NCBI RefSeq assembly: GCF_021130785.1
Contig: NC_060212.1
Coordinates: forward strand, 149,726,001 to 149,790,000
Source of the DNA: Homalodisca vitripennis
Taxonomy: Eukaryota; Arthropoda; Insecta; Hemiptera; Cicadellidae
Direction of reading: 5' to 3'
DNA: 64,000 nt
Positions within the stretch are counted from its first letter, which is position 1. The number at the start of each line of letters is the position of its first letter. Both the position numbers and the translations under genes were made by a program. The notes beneath the pieces are model-generated. The model worked only from the letters and a program-made list of their open reading frames with translations, was not told the origin of the DNA and did no database searches. Positions 47,707 to 61,005 of the stretch are shown piece after piece.

Positions 47707-50240
47707 TTCTTGCAGAATTCTCAGCATACTAATCTCTCTTGATTATTCACAGTTGGTTATATGAGCCTTGCCTAAAGAAGGATCAGTAAATCTGGATCAG
47801 TATTTTGAACGGCGAAATTGTACTAGAATGATTGAAGGCTGCAAAATTATTTCAAAAATTATATAATCTCGATCTATTCTATATAATCATTTAAAATGTA
47901 TATTTCTTAGTAGTCTCTAACAAAGTCGTAATTCGCAACGTGGACACGGATAATGAAATGTTCCATTCACAGCATCTCTGAGGGATTTATGGTCATTTAA
48001 AAATAGATCTCGGTAACTTATTTTGTCTCGTTTCTTTAAGTTATGTTATGTTAGTTTTGTATGTTTCTTACGAGTCATAAAGAAGGTTTTATGGAATTTA
48101 AAAACAAATTAGAAATTTTCAGTATAAGAGGTGAGCTGTGTTCATTTGGAAAATATCAATTTCTGCAATCTATCTACAGATTCTACATAGCCTACAAGGG
48201 AGACGTGTTTCGAACTTTATTATGAAATGGTGAATTCTTCCTTGCATCCTTGAAGAAAAATGCAGCATACCATGTCTCAGAACTCTTAGACGAGTGTTAT
48301 TTTGGAACCCAGGTATAACCCAGGTATTTTCCCACAGCACACCTGGTGATTATTTGAAAATTCCAATCTCCTTATTAATCTTGCCTTTATTGATCCAGGG
48401 CGGATCCACTAATGCCTCCAACAAGGAAGTTATCTCAGATTCCAACATAGAAAGTTCATTTTTTTCCAAGCACTGTATCTCTTACTTAGTAGTAAAGTAA
48501 TTAAAAACTCTGGAGTGGCAAAACTAGATTTATTAGTGTATGGTTTACGACATTACTTATAAAAAAAGAGCCCCAGTTATTTTAAGTTCCTAGAACACGT
48601 CAAAATGTTCAAACTATAAGTTACATCTTATGGCCAACGAATAATTTCACATGTGTTAATGAGTGCACGTGAGTTTGGACTTTGAAATTGTTGGACAATA
48701 ATTTCCAACAATTTATCTCATTTTAGTTTATTACAATTGTAGCGATATTTGTTGTAAAATTATTATAAGGAAAGAAATAATGAAAACTACTCGAGATGGG
48801 AGGTAAAGGCGTTTACAGTATCGCCAAACCGTTAAATTTAATCTCAATATTAGGATCAGCGTTCGCCTTTCCACGGTAAATTACGTTTCGCAAAGGTACC
48901 GAACTGTGCGTCTATAGACAACCACCAGGTCTATGTCGAATTATTTATTCTGTACATAAAGCTTAAAACTTACTGAAATTAAAACATATAAACCACACAG
49001 ATATAAACTCATAAATAAAAACATTACAAAAACGATGTTCCTAAAACATCTTTTATTTTTTTGTAAGAAACATATTTTAGAAATATACTTACCCAAGATG
49101 TTGCTCGATTTCATGCATTCACTCTTAAGACTTTTATAAAATTTCAGTAATTTTATATTTAACGATAGTGAAAAAGAGTGCAACACTGAGTAGTGGAAGC
49201 GAACAAAAGTGGTCACTGGTGCGGGTATCTATAGTATTCGGTTCAGTAATTTCTGCGGTTTCAGTAATTTTTGTCAAAGTTAAAAAAAAACCCAATGAAA
49301 CGAAACCTTCTAATAGGAGTGTGATACTAATATAAATATTTAACATATAAAGACACTAGAGCATATGAGATGCTACTTTATATTACAATATATAAGTTGA
49401 ATCCGTTTTATACTTATGCCATCCGTGGTGGCAATAAGTAAATACTCCTGAAATTACAACTTTCAGTATTGTATTTTTCTTAAAATTGTTGAAATCAAAG
49501 TTTGCTTTGCTTTATACTACACAATTTTTTTTTAACTTGTAAAGCAGTTCTGTATTTCTGATTAAAAATCTAATTAAATTTTTAACGAGCCACAACTTTA
49601 TATCAAAATAACGCCATTCAGCATACGCATATATTAAAACTAGTTAAGTCTATTCGGTTCAAAGATGGTTAAACATGACAACCTTAAAATCTGAAACGGT
49701 TTAAAGCGGCGGAAATCTGTATTCAATACCAAGTATCTGTATACATACGAAGTGTAACTTGAGGTTTTACAACGCGTTAATGAGCTTTACCCTACGTGAG
49801 CACCAATAAAAAAGCTCTCAACTGACGCACTCTGCTTGAAAGCTATATCCAGCTGCAGCACAGTTTCTACTTGAATTCCACCAGTTATAAGGCTCAAACT
49901 GTTACATTTTAATCTCTTACCCGAACAAACCTGTGCTTAAGGTTGTGCAATAGATTTTGGTTGGGTTAATATTTTAAACTTATTGAATCACAGCCGGTAA
50001 GATAACTAAGTTATAAAAATAGTCAAAAGAGTTTGATCATTAAACTCAAGTTTAGGCATTTAAAATTGTAATTAATAGCAAAATAAGAAATAGGAGGATA
50101 TTAAATAAACAATTTCTATATTACATGAAGGACTATAAGAAAACTATAAACGCAACAACCAAAAATAAAAAAAAGAATGGATGAGGTAAGTAGGAATACA
50201 TATGATTTGATTTTTTAGATTAACTTTGTAGACTAAGTCA
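47705..50240. other. Region without recognisable gene; duplicated block 5 at 48793-48880
   Basis: Block 5 (GGAGGTAAAGGCGTT to ATCAGCGTTCGCCTTT) matches 20775-20865. Short frames at 48294-48500, 48941-49216 and 49134-49346 are unrecognised. Confidence 0.4.
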
Positions 50241-50241
50241 C

Positions 50242-50650
50242 TTTTTATCCTTTTGGAAATTTCGATTTGGTGACTAGCTGATGAGCTTGTTCCATGGTTC
50301 TTAGGATGTTTGTACTTAAATTTTGTAATATAGTTCTAGTTGGTTTTACTGAATATGTTTCTTCGTAATTTAAATTATGTTTCAAGCCATGTGCCACTAC
50401 AGGTTGCTCTGTCTTTTTATGATTATATGCATACCTATGTCCCGTCACCATTGCTCTAAAGTGTGACACTTCAACGCATAACTTGCATTGGATTGTATAA
50501 ACAATATCTTTTATTCATTTTATACAAGGATGTGATCCTGTTATATGTTCCTGCTCTTTAGGCTTGGGTGAGTTTGGTTGTACTAAGATGTCGTTCAGAA
50601 TTGAAGTATATTTGTCATGCAAAACAAGATTAAAATCTTACAATATCTCA
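50242..50650 (-). pseudogene. Penelope-like element endonuclease (GIY-YIG) fragment
   Basis: Minus-strand translation runs from YTSILNDILVQPNSPKPKEQ through DIVYTIQCKLC, AHGLKHNLN and AHQLVTKSKFPKG to a stop at 50245-50247. One in-frame TGA (near 50516) breaks the part before DIVYTIQC. VYxIxCxxC is the usual start of the GIY-YIG domain in Penelope-like elements, and the C-terminal part matches the fragment at 25395-25607. The reverse transcriptase part is absent, and no hammerhead motif follows the stop, so this copy is truncated at both ends. Confidence 0.7.
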
Positions 50651-53600
50651 CTATATTTTATAAATAACAAATTTCATATATTTTTTGTAAAGTGGTACGT
50701 TCTAATAATAACAATAAAAAAGACTTTATAATTATGAATAGATGTATGATGTACAGTTGAAGTTTTTTTTTAAGTACAAACATGTTAAGATTAGTTAACT
50801 ATATATATTTTGAGTTATATTATAGATATAAACGAGTAGTTGTGTTTATAATTCAGTAACTATTAAGCATAGTAATGACTATGTATTAAGTCGAATTCTT
50901 GGTTTATCGTAAATATTCAAATAATAAACCGCAAGATCAATAAGCAATTAATAAGCACAATTCCATAGTTAATTACGATTTACTCTGTGCAGCCGTTATT
51001 TTATCTCCATATATACAAAAATTCTATTATAAAAAACAAATTTTTGCAGGAGTTTGTAATAAAGTTTCACACGGTAAAACACGTTAAATCATAGTCTCAT
51101 TTATTTGTATGTTTCGAACATGTTAATAACAGTTAATATAATTTCCAAATTTAGTAATATGCACATTACTCAACGATGAAATTTTCAACGAAATATTTAC
51201 TTTACGCCCGAAAGTTGGAGTATTAATCAAGTTTGAATTGTCTTTCTGGTACAAATACCGTTTCACTTTGACGCTTGTTCTAGTTTTGTTGTCATCCACT
51301 CAAAGACCCTGGATAAACAAACATGGCAACATGAACAACGCTTTCTCTCTTTGAAGTAGAACTCTCTCATTCCTTACAGCGTTGTATTTAGATTCGTGGA
51401 TTATTAGATTCGTTCTAGTATCATCTAGTTCTCATCCTGCATCAGTGAAATGATTATAGGTGATAAACTAACGATCTAAAACATGTATTTTTACTATAGA
51501 AGAAACTTTATTGTACCAAATGTGGAATCAGGCACGAATAACTTCAGCTGCCGTACAATCAGTTCTCCGTTATATCGCTTAATCTTATATATCTAAATAT
51601 AATTTTGTATTTTAGGATATTTTGCACATATTTTAATCTCTTGTGGACGTTTATTAATGGTTTTATTGCAACAGAAATATTTTATTACAACAATATTCCA
51701 TTATGGAATGGAAATTTACATGTATAAATAGTAAAATTGATTTCTCGACATGATATTGATGTATTATTTTGAGTTCAAAACCCAATTAATTCTCAAGTTT
51801 ATTTTTTTGCATGTAATATTTTTATTGAACCTCAGCCTAAATGAATGGATATTATTTAGTTACGTTTAATTTAAAGAAATTATTTATTTAAAATGCGAAT
51901 GTTTCCAAAAAAACCGACATAAGGCTGTGAGCCTTGTACTTTGCTTACATAAGAAAATTGAATATTTATACAATTACTTAGTTATTTATATATTATATAT
52001 TGTAATATTAAAAACCTTTAACTGACTCACTCCTGACAGACGTTGTACGTAGTAGTAGGTTCTCTCAAGTATGGAGTGAAGTTAATGATAATTCTATAAT
52101 ATTTACCCAAACATCAGATTTACTTAATCGGTGCAATGCAGCATTTTCCCTGATTTACGAACAAAGTGATGTCACAGGGACTGTGTTTTTTTGTTTAGCT
52201 ACAACTATAACATGTTTCTCCACAAAAATGAGTTCACCATACTGTGTTTCAAGTGCAGGTTGCGAATTGAATTTATGAACATGAATACATCACAAGAATA
52301 TGCAAACACGGTTTGTGTGTGTGTATTGTTCAGTGCTTGGCCATGTACTGTGCACACACATGTATTCATTGTTGTGGAAAGCCATGTGATAATGACAGGT
52401 GTACTAAATTTGTGCGCTCTATGTTAAACCGTGCCGCAGAATGTTTAAAAACACTTCTAAAACCACACAAAAAATAAAAAATTCCTGGATATAATTTTAT
52501 TGAGTTATTTTGTTGCTTTGATGCCCTAAAATCGTTTGTAAAAATGTGTCGTTGATACTACGATACCCCGTATATGTATTATTGTTTCAAACGTTTTTTT
52601 TTCGTTAAGTCTCACTTTTGAATACTATGTAGCTTCAATAAATAATAATTTTACACTGAATAGAAGAAACAGAAGAACATAAGAGTCTAACAGATCTAAG
52701 ACAAAAGACACCATTTGACGTTCTTACGAATTTTGATGGCATAATATCACCGTATTGCCTAATTATAGGGTATCTTCACAATATATTCTTTGTTTGTATA
52801 TTGTGTTGAAGAAAATATTAAATAGTAAGGAGATTGCGGATATTTTTTATCGTTATGAACCAAAACAATCTTTTGTATTCTGTAACATTGTATTTACTTT
52901 CTGTAAATTGTAAATACATTCTTGAGTTCAGTATAAAGCAATATTTACAGTTCATCAGGGACTTAAGAACGTATTTAAATGTATTTTATAAGTATAAAAA
53001 GATTACAGTTAAAAATAAAGAAACAATATATCCCTGCAACCAATATGTAAGGCTTTGTATTACTTTATAGCTCATCATTTTATCTCCATACAAAAAGCCA
53101 TTAGTTTTAGAATGCAATAAACATACATTTTCTATTATACTAAGTAAACAAGTAGTGGACTTTAATTCAAGAAGTTTACATTAAATACAATATCCTAAAA
53201 AATATTTTAACGGTTTTTAGTACAAGATAAAATTGTATACCTAAGTTATAATATTAACTAATTACGAGTTTTTACAAAAAAAATTTAGTAGAATAGTCTG
53301 CAGTGCAGTTGGTTGTTGTAAAATGATTATACCACTGCGGGAACTAAGCAGAGTGGTTAGCGATAAGGTGTGTTTAATGAATATACATTCAGCATTTATG
53401 TGGTTACTTGGCCACTCTTCCCACTATTACTTTTATTTGTTTAAAGTTTTTTTACGATAGAAGGATTACGAAGGAAGCAGTATCTTAAAAAGCAGGATTT
53501 TCTCCGGACATTTGGCTATGTTCAGTGGTACAACATATGAGATATAAGTTTTTTCGTTTTTCAAAATTTTATTGTTGGATCTTTGTTTAAAGTTCATTAA

Positions 53601-54712
53601 TAGAGAATTTTGTTTGAAATATATCATGACAGGACGTTTCTAGAACTGATATCTATCTTCTTTTTCAAATGAAAAATCCTATAAATTAAGATAAACAGAT
53701 CATTTTAGACCTGGTAAAGCTTTTGGATTTTAAAAATCGTTTTTCGTTATTTTTTTGTCGAAGTCATGATTTTCTGATTAAGGTTAATTATAGACGATGG
53801 GTGATAACTTTATCAGGTTTCGCGACGTTTGACACACATAAAAATACTACATATTTATAAACAACCTTTGCTTCATTACTTTATCTCTTAAGCATTCAAT
53901 GTGGAAGCAATTAAAATTTAAAAAAAGCATCGTTGGTATATCTGTTGCTAGTCATCGTGAAACAATACAAATACATCAAGATTATGTAGAATTTCCAGAT
54001 CAATTGCAATGGTGTCAGTTCTTAGTGTTTTTGATAGCTCTTGAAATTTCCAGATAGCGGCAATATAAATGTTTGGGCCATACATCAACGGCTATGAACA
54101 CGATAACTGTCATAAATTTTAATAGGTTCAGGTTAAACTTGATAAAAATACAGTATTTTCCATGACTTAGATTAGATTACTAAACAGTCTTAAAATTTAC
54201 CTATTGAATCTTAAGTAATGTTCGTTGAGATTATATAGGAAAGACAACAATGTTAGAAAGGAAATCTAGTATTCATTGAATTTGTCATATACACGTACCT
54301 CTACTGAAATGTGTACATTATATCCTTACCTTCATATATTCTCTTGTGTATTTGGAATCAATGCAGCTACTGCATATGCTACTGTACAGATAGATCCTAG
54401 TATAGGGGTTATACATTATGTAACGTGTATTGTGTTGAATTGACGTTGGAGTGACAGCTACGCGATGTGACGGTTCACTGAGACATGGAGAGATGTTTAT
54501 TCACATCCTCTACGTATTTCTCTATGTATTCTACTAACCCATGGTCATTTCAGCCGTATAGATAGTCTTAAATTTGTAGTGTTTCCGGCTATAACATTTC
54601 AAATTTAATTACTGAAATAATAAAAGAATAAATAAATAAATTTTAACTTTCTGATAAATTTGTACTCTAATAACTAGTCCCAACATCAAATTCAAAAAGT
54701 AATACACACACT

Positions 54713-54716
<4 letters not shown>
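50651..54716. other. AT-rich region without recognisable gene
   Basis: Frames at 52191-52427 (78 codons, cysteine-rich, partly a GT repeat) and 52834-53070 are not recognisable. No RNA gene, transposon terminus or long repeat is seen over these 4 kb. Confidence 0.45.

Positions 54717-54760
<44 letters not shown>
54717..54760. repeat. (TA)n microsatellite, left flank of tRNA-like repeats
   Basis: The TA run abuts the first unit of the second tRNA-like locus, mirroring 24727-24752. Confidence 0.95.
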
Positions 54761-54764
<4 letters not shown>

Positions 54765-54826
54765 TAAATTGTATAAATGGCAATAGCCTTATTTAATTTC
54801 AATAAACATTGAATCGCAAAAATTAC

Positions 54827-54897
54827 TTGCTCCGCCGGGAGTCGAACCCGGATCTCTCACTTGCCGGGTGAATGTGTTACCATTACACCACAGAGCG
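54827..54897 (-). tRNA. tRNA-like sequence, unit 1 of locus 2
   Basis: The fold is the same as at 24825-24895, but the D arm is GTGT/ACAC, fully Watson-Crick here because of a single G-to-A difference. The C33 in the anticodon loop and the mismatched first acceptor pair are shared, so it is probably not a translating tRNA. Confidence 0.6.
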
Positions 54898-55080
54898 CTT
54901 ACGTTTTTTCCGATTCAATTATTTTGTATTTGGCCGTATCTGTCACATATGCGTTTAAATAAGCAAACTAACATATGATCGGAAGACCAAATACCTGTCA
55001 AACGACTTTTATTTACATTAAATTGTATAAATGGCAATAGCCTTATTTAATTTCAATAAACATTGAATCGCAAAAATTAC

Positions 55081-55151
55081 TTGCTCCGCCGGGAGTCGAA
55101 CCCGGATCTCTCACTTGCCGGGTGAATGTGTTACCATTACACCACAGAGCG
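55081..55151 (-). tRNA. tRNA-like sequence, unit 2 of locus 2
   Basis: Identical to unit 1 of this locus across the cloverleaf as far as can be read. Confidence 0.6.
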
Positions 55152-55332
55152 CTTACTTTTTCCGATTCAATTATTTTGTATTTGGCCGTATCTGTCACAT
55201 ATGCGTTTAAATAAGCAAACTAACATATGATCGGAAGACCAAATACCTGTCAAACGACTTTTATTTACATTAAATTGTATAAATGGCAATAGCCTTATTT
55301 AATTTCAATAAACATTGAATCGCAAAAATTAC

Positions 55333-55403
55333 TTGCTCCGCCGGGAGTCGAACCCGGATCTCTCACTTGCCGGGTGAATGTGTTACCATTACACCACAGA
55401 GCG
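55333..55403 (-). tRNA. tRNA-like sequence, unit 3 of locus 2
   Basis: Identical to units 1 and 2 across the cloverleaf. The following partial unit stops just before a tRNA-like part would begin. Confidence 0.6.
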
Positions 55404-55604
55404 CTTACTTTTTCCGATTCAATTATTTTGTATTTGGCCGTATCTGTCACATATGCGTTTAAATAAGCAAACTAACATATGATCGGAAGACCAAATACCT
55501 GTCAAACGACTTTTATTTACATTAAATTGTATAAATGGCAATAGCCTTATTTAATTTCAATAAACATTGAATCGCAAAAATTATATATATATTTTAATAA
55601 TAAA

Positions 55605-55610
<6 letters not shown>

Positions 55611-55652
<42 letters not shown>
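55611..55652. repeat. (TA)n microsatellite, right flank
   Basis: This TA run closes the second tRNA-like locus. A short AT-rich spacer with TTTTAATAATAAAATAAA lies between it and the partial unit. Confidence 0.95.
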
Positions 55653-55655
<3 letters not shown>

Positions 55656-56481
55656 CATGACAAACATATGGAACTTACTTCAAAGAGTACATTTCTAGGT
55701 GCAGTAATAATGTAATAAAGTTTTATTGCTTTACCTATAATCATTTAGAAATTATCAAGCGATTTTGTGGTATATACAGGGTGTAAAAGAATTCCCACTA
55801 AAAATATCAGTCAATAAAAATTAATAGTTAAATAGTATTTTAAACGTTCCTAAATAATTTTTTATCTATTTTTCAATGCGTCTAGAAGAACCTGTGTGCT
55901 TTTTCCATAAAGACAGGATATATAAGATGGGTAATGTTGGTGTAGGGACTGCCTCCTATAGAGATTCAATGAGGAGGGATGACGGGCTACGTCATGAAAT
56001 GAAGGGAAACTAGTTTTATTCCACCTCCTTCCAGTGGGAACGGGTAAGGAACGCTATATTCGATAATGTTCAAGCTTTTCAAAGCCTATAATATTAAAAA
56101 TCCTACCACTCAAAAAATCATCTTCCGTAATAATATAGACTTAAAAACTAGCGCTTTTTAAACCACTATTTTGAGGTTTTTTGTTATTTATTATTAATAA
56201 AATAATTCCTAGACATCCGTAGGGTTCCCAAAATTTAATAAAAACAAGTCACATATTAATTTTTGCTTTACTCAGTATTCTTAGGCCTGGTATATGCCAG
56301 CCAAAATTAAACATCCCTGGTTCGACTACTAGACTATCACTAACAGATCACCCATTAGTCACATAAACTTTGTTTACGTACTAACTCATTAGGTACCAGC
56401 GTTTAAAACCAATTCATATATTTTGAAAATGTCCAGTTCGGGTTTCTGTAAAGGAAGAGGATTTGTTTAATAATCTAGAAG

Positions 56482-56620
56482 TACAAACCCCAGTGAGCTA
56501 AATTGTTAAGTATATCAGAACAAAGCACCCCCTAGTGAAGCATTGAAGTAATTTGTGGTGGCCTGTAGAAACTATACACGAGGAAATATTGCCAGCTCCT
56601 GGCAAAATTAAGTTCATTTA
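56482..56620. promoter_or_regulatory. Conserved island with CTCF-like core, copy B
   Basis: This matches 3777-3915. The CTCF-like core (TCACTAGGGGGTGC on the minus strand, 56525-56538) is unchanged. Confidence 0.35.
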
Positions 56621-57479
56621 TGAGCAACCTTGACCTGTTTGTCCCTTACTAATTTGTTTCTTTATTGATCTAATTATCGCTAATTAAACTTAAAATATAA
56701 CATGAATATATATAACTTAAAATCATGCATTTGTGGATTTTATAAATGTGTGTATAAGTATCGTATATCAGTTAGTTAAGATTAAAATGTTAATCAGTTG
56801 AAAAAATTATAAATCACAAAAATATTAGTAAAAATCTCACCCATTTACCTGTATATTAAATACAGGTTTTATACTACATCAGTACCTAACGACATTTGTT
56901 TTTGTATTGTAAATAAAATGTTTTATATTTATTGTTTTTATTATTATTTATTTATCTACTATTTATTGTTTAAAGTTATTATTTCGCTGAGTGTAGTAAA
57001 CACTTTAATTATTTATTATTGAGACTTCAAAATTATATGTATTTATATCATATTTGTATAATTTGTGTAACTGTTCACTCGGATCATTAGGGAAATGTTT
57101 AAAATAAAATATTAGTACTGTTTTTATTCTTATAAATAATGACTGATAAATTATTTTAAAGGATATTTCAGTTCAGCTATTATTTTTTTAGATTTTATTC
57201 TGGTTTGTGTAACCTAGCTCCAGATAGGCTTTGTGTATCTGTATTTTATTATCAACACCTCACACAATAACATGTAGCCTAATTATTAGTGTCAACGTTA
57301 TGATACAATAATAAATACTATAGGAGGTTAATATCTGTAGAAAAGTCAACGATTTTTTTAATTCCCGTTACAATTATCAATTAAGACTGACAATATATAG
57401 TTTTATTTCATAACAATAAAGATGAATATATTGTACAAAATTTACGTGATGCATAGTAGCATGAAAAATAGATGATTTC

Positions 57480-59390
57480 CTTTAAAGTTCAACACTAACT
57501 TATATATACACTAACTATATAACATGTTGAGGAGTTTGTATATCAATAAATTATTTCATTACCACACAAAAATATTAAATAATCATTGAAATAAAACAAT
57601 TTTTAAATTACATAAAAATTTATTATCTACTTTTTTAAACAATAATTTTATAATTAATGTCATAGATTTATCAATCTTCACAATGGAATAAACACTTATA
57701 ATATTTTTTTAAATAGATTAGACTGATGGACCAGTGAATGCATACTCATTTATCCATAAATACCTAAATTTCGCGGCAAATATTGTTATCACATCAGGGG
57801 TTTCATAATCAAGACGAGGATTATGAAAAAATCTTAAAAGTTTCCTAGGTTGAGTTATATATTAATTTACAAGTTATAATTATAAAAAGAAAGTTGCAAA
57901 CAAAACCTAACAAGTTTCACTCTAAGTACAATATAATTTTCTATTTATACATGCAAAAATTAACAACAATGGTAATCATTAAGAAAATATGTTATTATAT
58001 AATGGTAAAACATCATGAAATTAATGTAAACGGTTACCACATCCCCACACTGTTCAAAGTCCACTATGTGTAGAACAGTGCAACCAGTGAATAGTTTGAG
58101 TATTATATAATATTATAGTACCGGCAGTTTAAAGAACACGAAATGCATAGTAGAATTCAATCTGAAACAAACCAAGATAGGTTCTTAGATGCATTACGAA
58201 CTCTGTCGAAGGACCCAACACATTAAGAGCTGCAGCAGCTTAAAAGGGTACAAGGTATTTTAAGTTTCGAAGTTTTTCACTAGTTCATGAACTTTTAGAA
58301 TATAATTTTACAGAAGAAGTAAGTTTTGTAGAGAATTAACGCAACCGAAAACCTTCCCAGAAATTTATACTTCAAAACAGCAGTTCGAGCAGTTAAAAAC
58401 TGCAAAGTAGAGAGTCGAGCAGGCCAACTTTCAAAACTCTGAGACTGTTGACATTACCTTGCCTCTATATCTGGGAAATTTCTATTTTCAAATCCAAATG
58501 CGAACCCGTAAGAGGTAGTGATATTCACTCTTATGCAACTAGAGGCAGGGACGACTACCGAAGTGGGAAACACAGGACGGTAGCTCACGAGTAATTGCTT
58601 TTACAGGCAGGAGCTCGATTTGAAAAACTTGCCGAATTCAATAAAGATTGACCACATTGCTTTTTAAATTCATCTAAAACCAAAATTGACCAAAAAACGC
58701 GTTCTGCATTGTAGAGTTTATGGCACACAATTGGGATGCCTCTAAATTGGTTGACTGACCGAGGAAGTGGTAGATAAATTCAAATGAATGAGAGAGAGTG
58801 GATGCAAAAATAGTACGTTTGAAGGGGACTTTTATGCTAAAATGAATAAAAACATTTTCTAAACAACTTTGACGATAGCAGCAAATCAGTTATAATTATT
58901 ATTATTGGGAAATGATGTGTAGGTACGTACAAGCACCAAATATCTTACGAAGTATTGGGAATTTAAGTAGACGTAATTTCCGTTACTGGAGTAAAACTTC
59001 CTGATCGAATGAGATAGAGCTATGATTAAAGAACCAAAAACCACTCCTTGTGGACTGTAATAGTTGTCAATCTCATTGTTAAGGCTTTTACAATAAAATA
59101 TTGAAATTCGAATAATAAGTTTTATAACTTAATGTTTATAGTCACGTTTATTCAGGTTTGGCCTACTCTGATGGTAGAAATTATAGCACAGTTTGGTTTC
59201 AACATTAACGTACTACTTTGCAGAATAGAGAGTTCCACGATCTTTGGAAAGAACGTAGGCGAACAAATTAGTGGCCAACTATGATATCCCACTTTTTAAA
59301 CTTATTCAATTTCTTTTCGCCGGATTGATAAAAACGTTAATGGCATATCTAACAAACCTGCCAACACACAAGAGGACAGCGCGTAACTGA
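57480..59390. other. Sequence present only in copy B of the duplication
   Basis: Copy A runs directly from the stretch near 4640 to the one near 4740, whereas copy B has about 1.9 kb extra here. The middle contains a LINE C-terminal fragment (58300-58750). The outer parts are AT-rich without recognised termini, so several insertions or a deletion in copy A are possible. Confidence 0.5.
58300..58750 (+). pseudogene. LINE C-terminal fragment (CR1/Jockey-like)
   Basis: One plus-strand frame reads FKTLRLLTLPCLYIWE, then HSYATRGRDDYR, HRTVAHE, a stop, and QAGARFEKL with a further stop. This is the conserved order after the reverse transcriptase core in CR1/Jockey-type elements (LTLPSLYI.E ... H.Y.TR.R.... 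HR....E ..... G...FNKLP). Upstream RAVKNCKVESRA lies in another frame, showing a frameshift. The catalytic domain is absent. It is a dead, truncated copy. Confidence 0.75.
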
Positions 59391-59914
59391 ACCATTTAGG
59401 CAAGTCCCTTGTTACAAACGTTACTGGTGTCTATCACAGATTGGTTGGCATACTGTCAAGAGACACTTGGATAGTCTCCCAGGCATTTAATGTAATATAA
59501 AGTATCTGATTTCAGTAAAGTATTCAATGGAGTATGTTATGTAATAATAATACTGTTTTGCGTAATGAAGAGAATTTAAAGCACCGCTATTTTAGTAAAC
59601 CTTTGAGAACTGTTCTGTGGCATTGTTTTTTACTATTAAAGAAATTAGATATAATGTACCACTCTGACATGAGCTATAGCAAGTCGTTAACCTGAATTGA
59701 TTGCTTAAATCTGTAGATGATTAAGAAATAGTATTATTATACCAAGTTGTACTTCTTTATCTGTAATGATATAAAATATTAAACTATTGTAAATATTACA
59801 CAATATTAATATAAAAGTATATAAAATAAATAATTATCTAATGTTGCAGACATGATCAACGATTATGGATGCAAACTAATGATTTCCTGAAATTTATTTA
59901 TTCAAAGTCTGAAC

Positions 59915-60070
59915 TAAACCAATTACAGTGGGCGAATACATGACCCAATTGGCAATTAGATTAATGAGTAAAACATCACAGACGCACTCAGACAAGCATC
60001 TAACACGTGCTTGTGTCTGGATTACATGTGAGTCGGGCCGTGATTGAGTATAATTCTGTTGTAGATTAAA
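59915..60070. other. Conserved noncoding island, copy B
   Basis: The counterpart of 6254-6410, sharing 'CAGTGGGCGAATACATGAC' and GAGTATAATTCTGTTG. Relative to copy A a few bases (AGCAT) are inserted before CTAACACGTGCT. Confidence 0.4.
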
Positions 60071-60499
60071 GAGCATATACGTGTAGATTGAATATACTTG
60101 TATTTTATGTACTACTAAATCTTGATCTACGTGAAGATTTTGTAAACTAAATATTTGAGATTGAAATTCAATCATTCTATGTTTTGGGAGCAATAAACGA
60201 AAAAATAATTTTTGTTTAATAACATGAATTCATAAGGAACTACTTAAATTTTTGTAATAGTAAATGATTGCTTTCAAATAATGGGATAATAATCGTATAT
60301 GTATGTTACAAGTGTTTATTGACGAATTTTAAACACAACTGCTTTAATAACTAAAAATACTAGTAATAACATATACTGCAGTTTTATCTTGCATTTCTTA
60401 AATTATGTTATTTTTTAAGAAGCCCATTGGAATTTCTAAGCTATATCTGATTCCACTGCTTTAGATAGTATCTTCCAAAGTTAAATGACATTATCTTAT

Positions 60500-61005
60500 A
60501 TTATTAAAGACCATACAGGGCCATATTGAAATATTGTCGTTATATGTCCGACAGTCTATATAAAAACTCTTAATAGAAGGAGAGTCATGTCTCTTACTTC
60601 ATGTTAGAGACATGAAGCTTGGTGAAAAAATGTATCTTTGTCCAAGGAAGAAGCCTATTGATGAGTTAAACTATAGATTATCTATCTGTCTGTCCATGTG
60701 CATTCATCTGTGTGATAAGTCGTTTGAGAAAGGTCCTAAGGACTTGATACCTGCTACATTGGTTCGTCTTGGTCGAAATAAGTCTTTTGATTTTGGAGTG
60801 AAAAGATTGCCCAAGGGTACTGTCTATCTGACCCCCCTCCCCCCCGGCGATTAATCTCGATTAAAAGGTTAGAGAGACTTTAAAATTGGTATGTAAGTTA
60901 CTCTTGGTTTATACTTCCTTGGAGAAGAACTTGAATTTGGGATCAAAAAGTTGAATTTGGGATCATGCAGTTGTCTCTCTGTCTGTCCATCTGAGCGATA
61001 ACTCT
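60500..61005. mobile_element. Copy-B-specific insert with CTGTCTGTCC motifs
   Basis: Absent from copy A at about 6910-6935. It contains two TCTGTCTGTCCAT phrases (about 60689 and 60979), each followed by a GATAA phrase, a direct repeat TTGAATTTGGGATCA (about 60931 and 60950) and a C-rich run (60833-60846). An 80-codon frame (60612-60854) is probably not a real protein, since it follows low-complexity repeats. It looks like a dispersed repeat of unknown class. Confidence 0.45.

Larger units (their letters stand above)
54761..55583 (-). repeat. tRNA-containing tandem repeat, locus 2 (three units plus a partial unit)
   Basis: The units lie at 54761-55014 (254 bp), 55015-55266 (252 bp) and 55267-55518 (252 bp), with a partial unit of about 65 bp at 55519-55583. 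The units are almost identical; the first differs by two extra bases (ACGTTTTTTCCG). The array starts at the same internal point and stops at nearly the same point as locus 1. It is again enclosed by TA runs (54717-54760 and 55611-55652). The near identity points to recent amplification or gene conversion. Confidence 0.9.

Noticed and set aside
52191..52427. Cysteine-rich frame that recalls the zinc-binding tail of piggyBac transposases.
   Set aside because: The cysteines come partly from a GT repeat and the spacing does not match the family. No TTAA-bounded inverted ends were found nearby.
54827..55403. Cluster of functional tRNA-Ala(GGC) genes.
   Set aside because: C33, a C-A first acceptor pair and absence of G3-U70 argue against a translating alanine tRNA. 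The repeat context also points to a tRNA-derived element.
54761..55583. Hammerhead retrozyme interpretation of the tandem repeat.
   Set aside because: No CTGATGA or GAAA core in the right order was found on either strand of the unit.
60612..60854. 80-codon plus-strand frame.
   Set aside because: It lies in a copy-B-specific dispersed repeat with CTGTCTGTCC phrases, and its composition follows the repeats. No domain is recognised.
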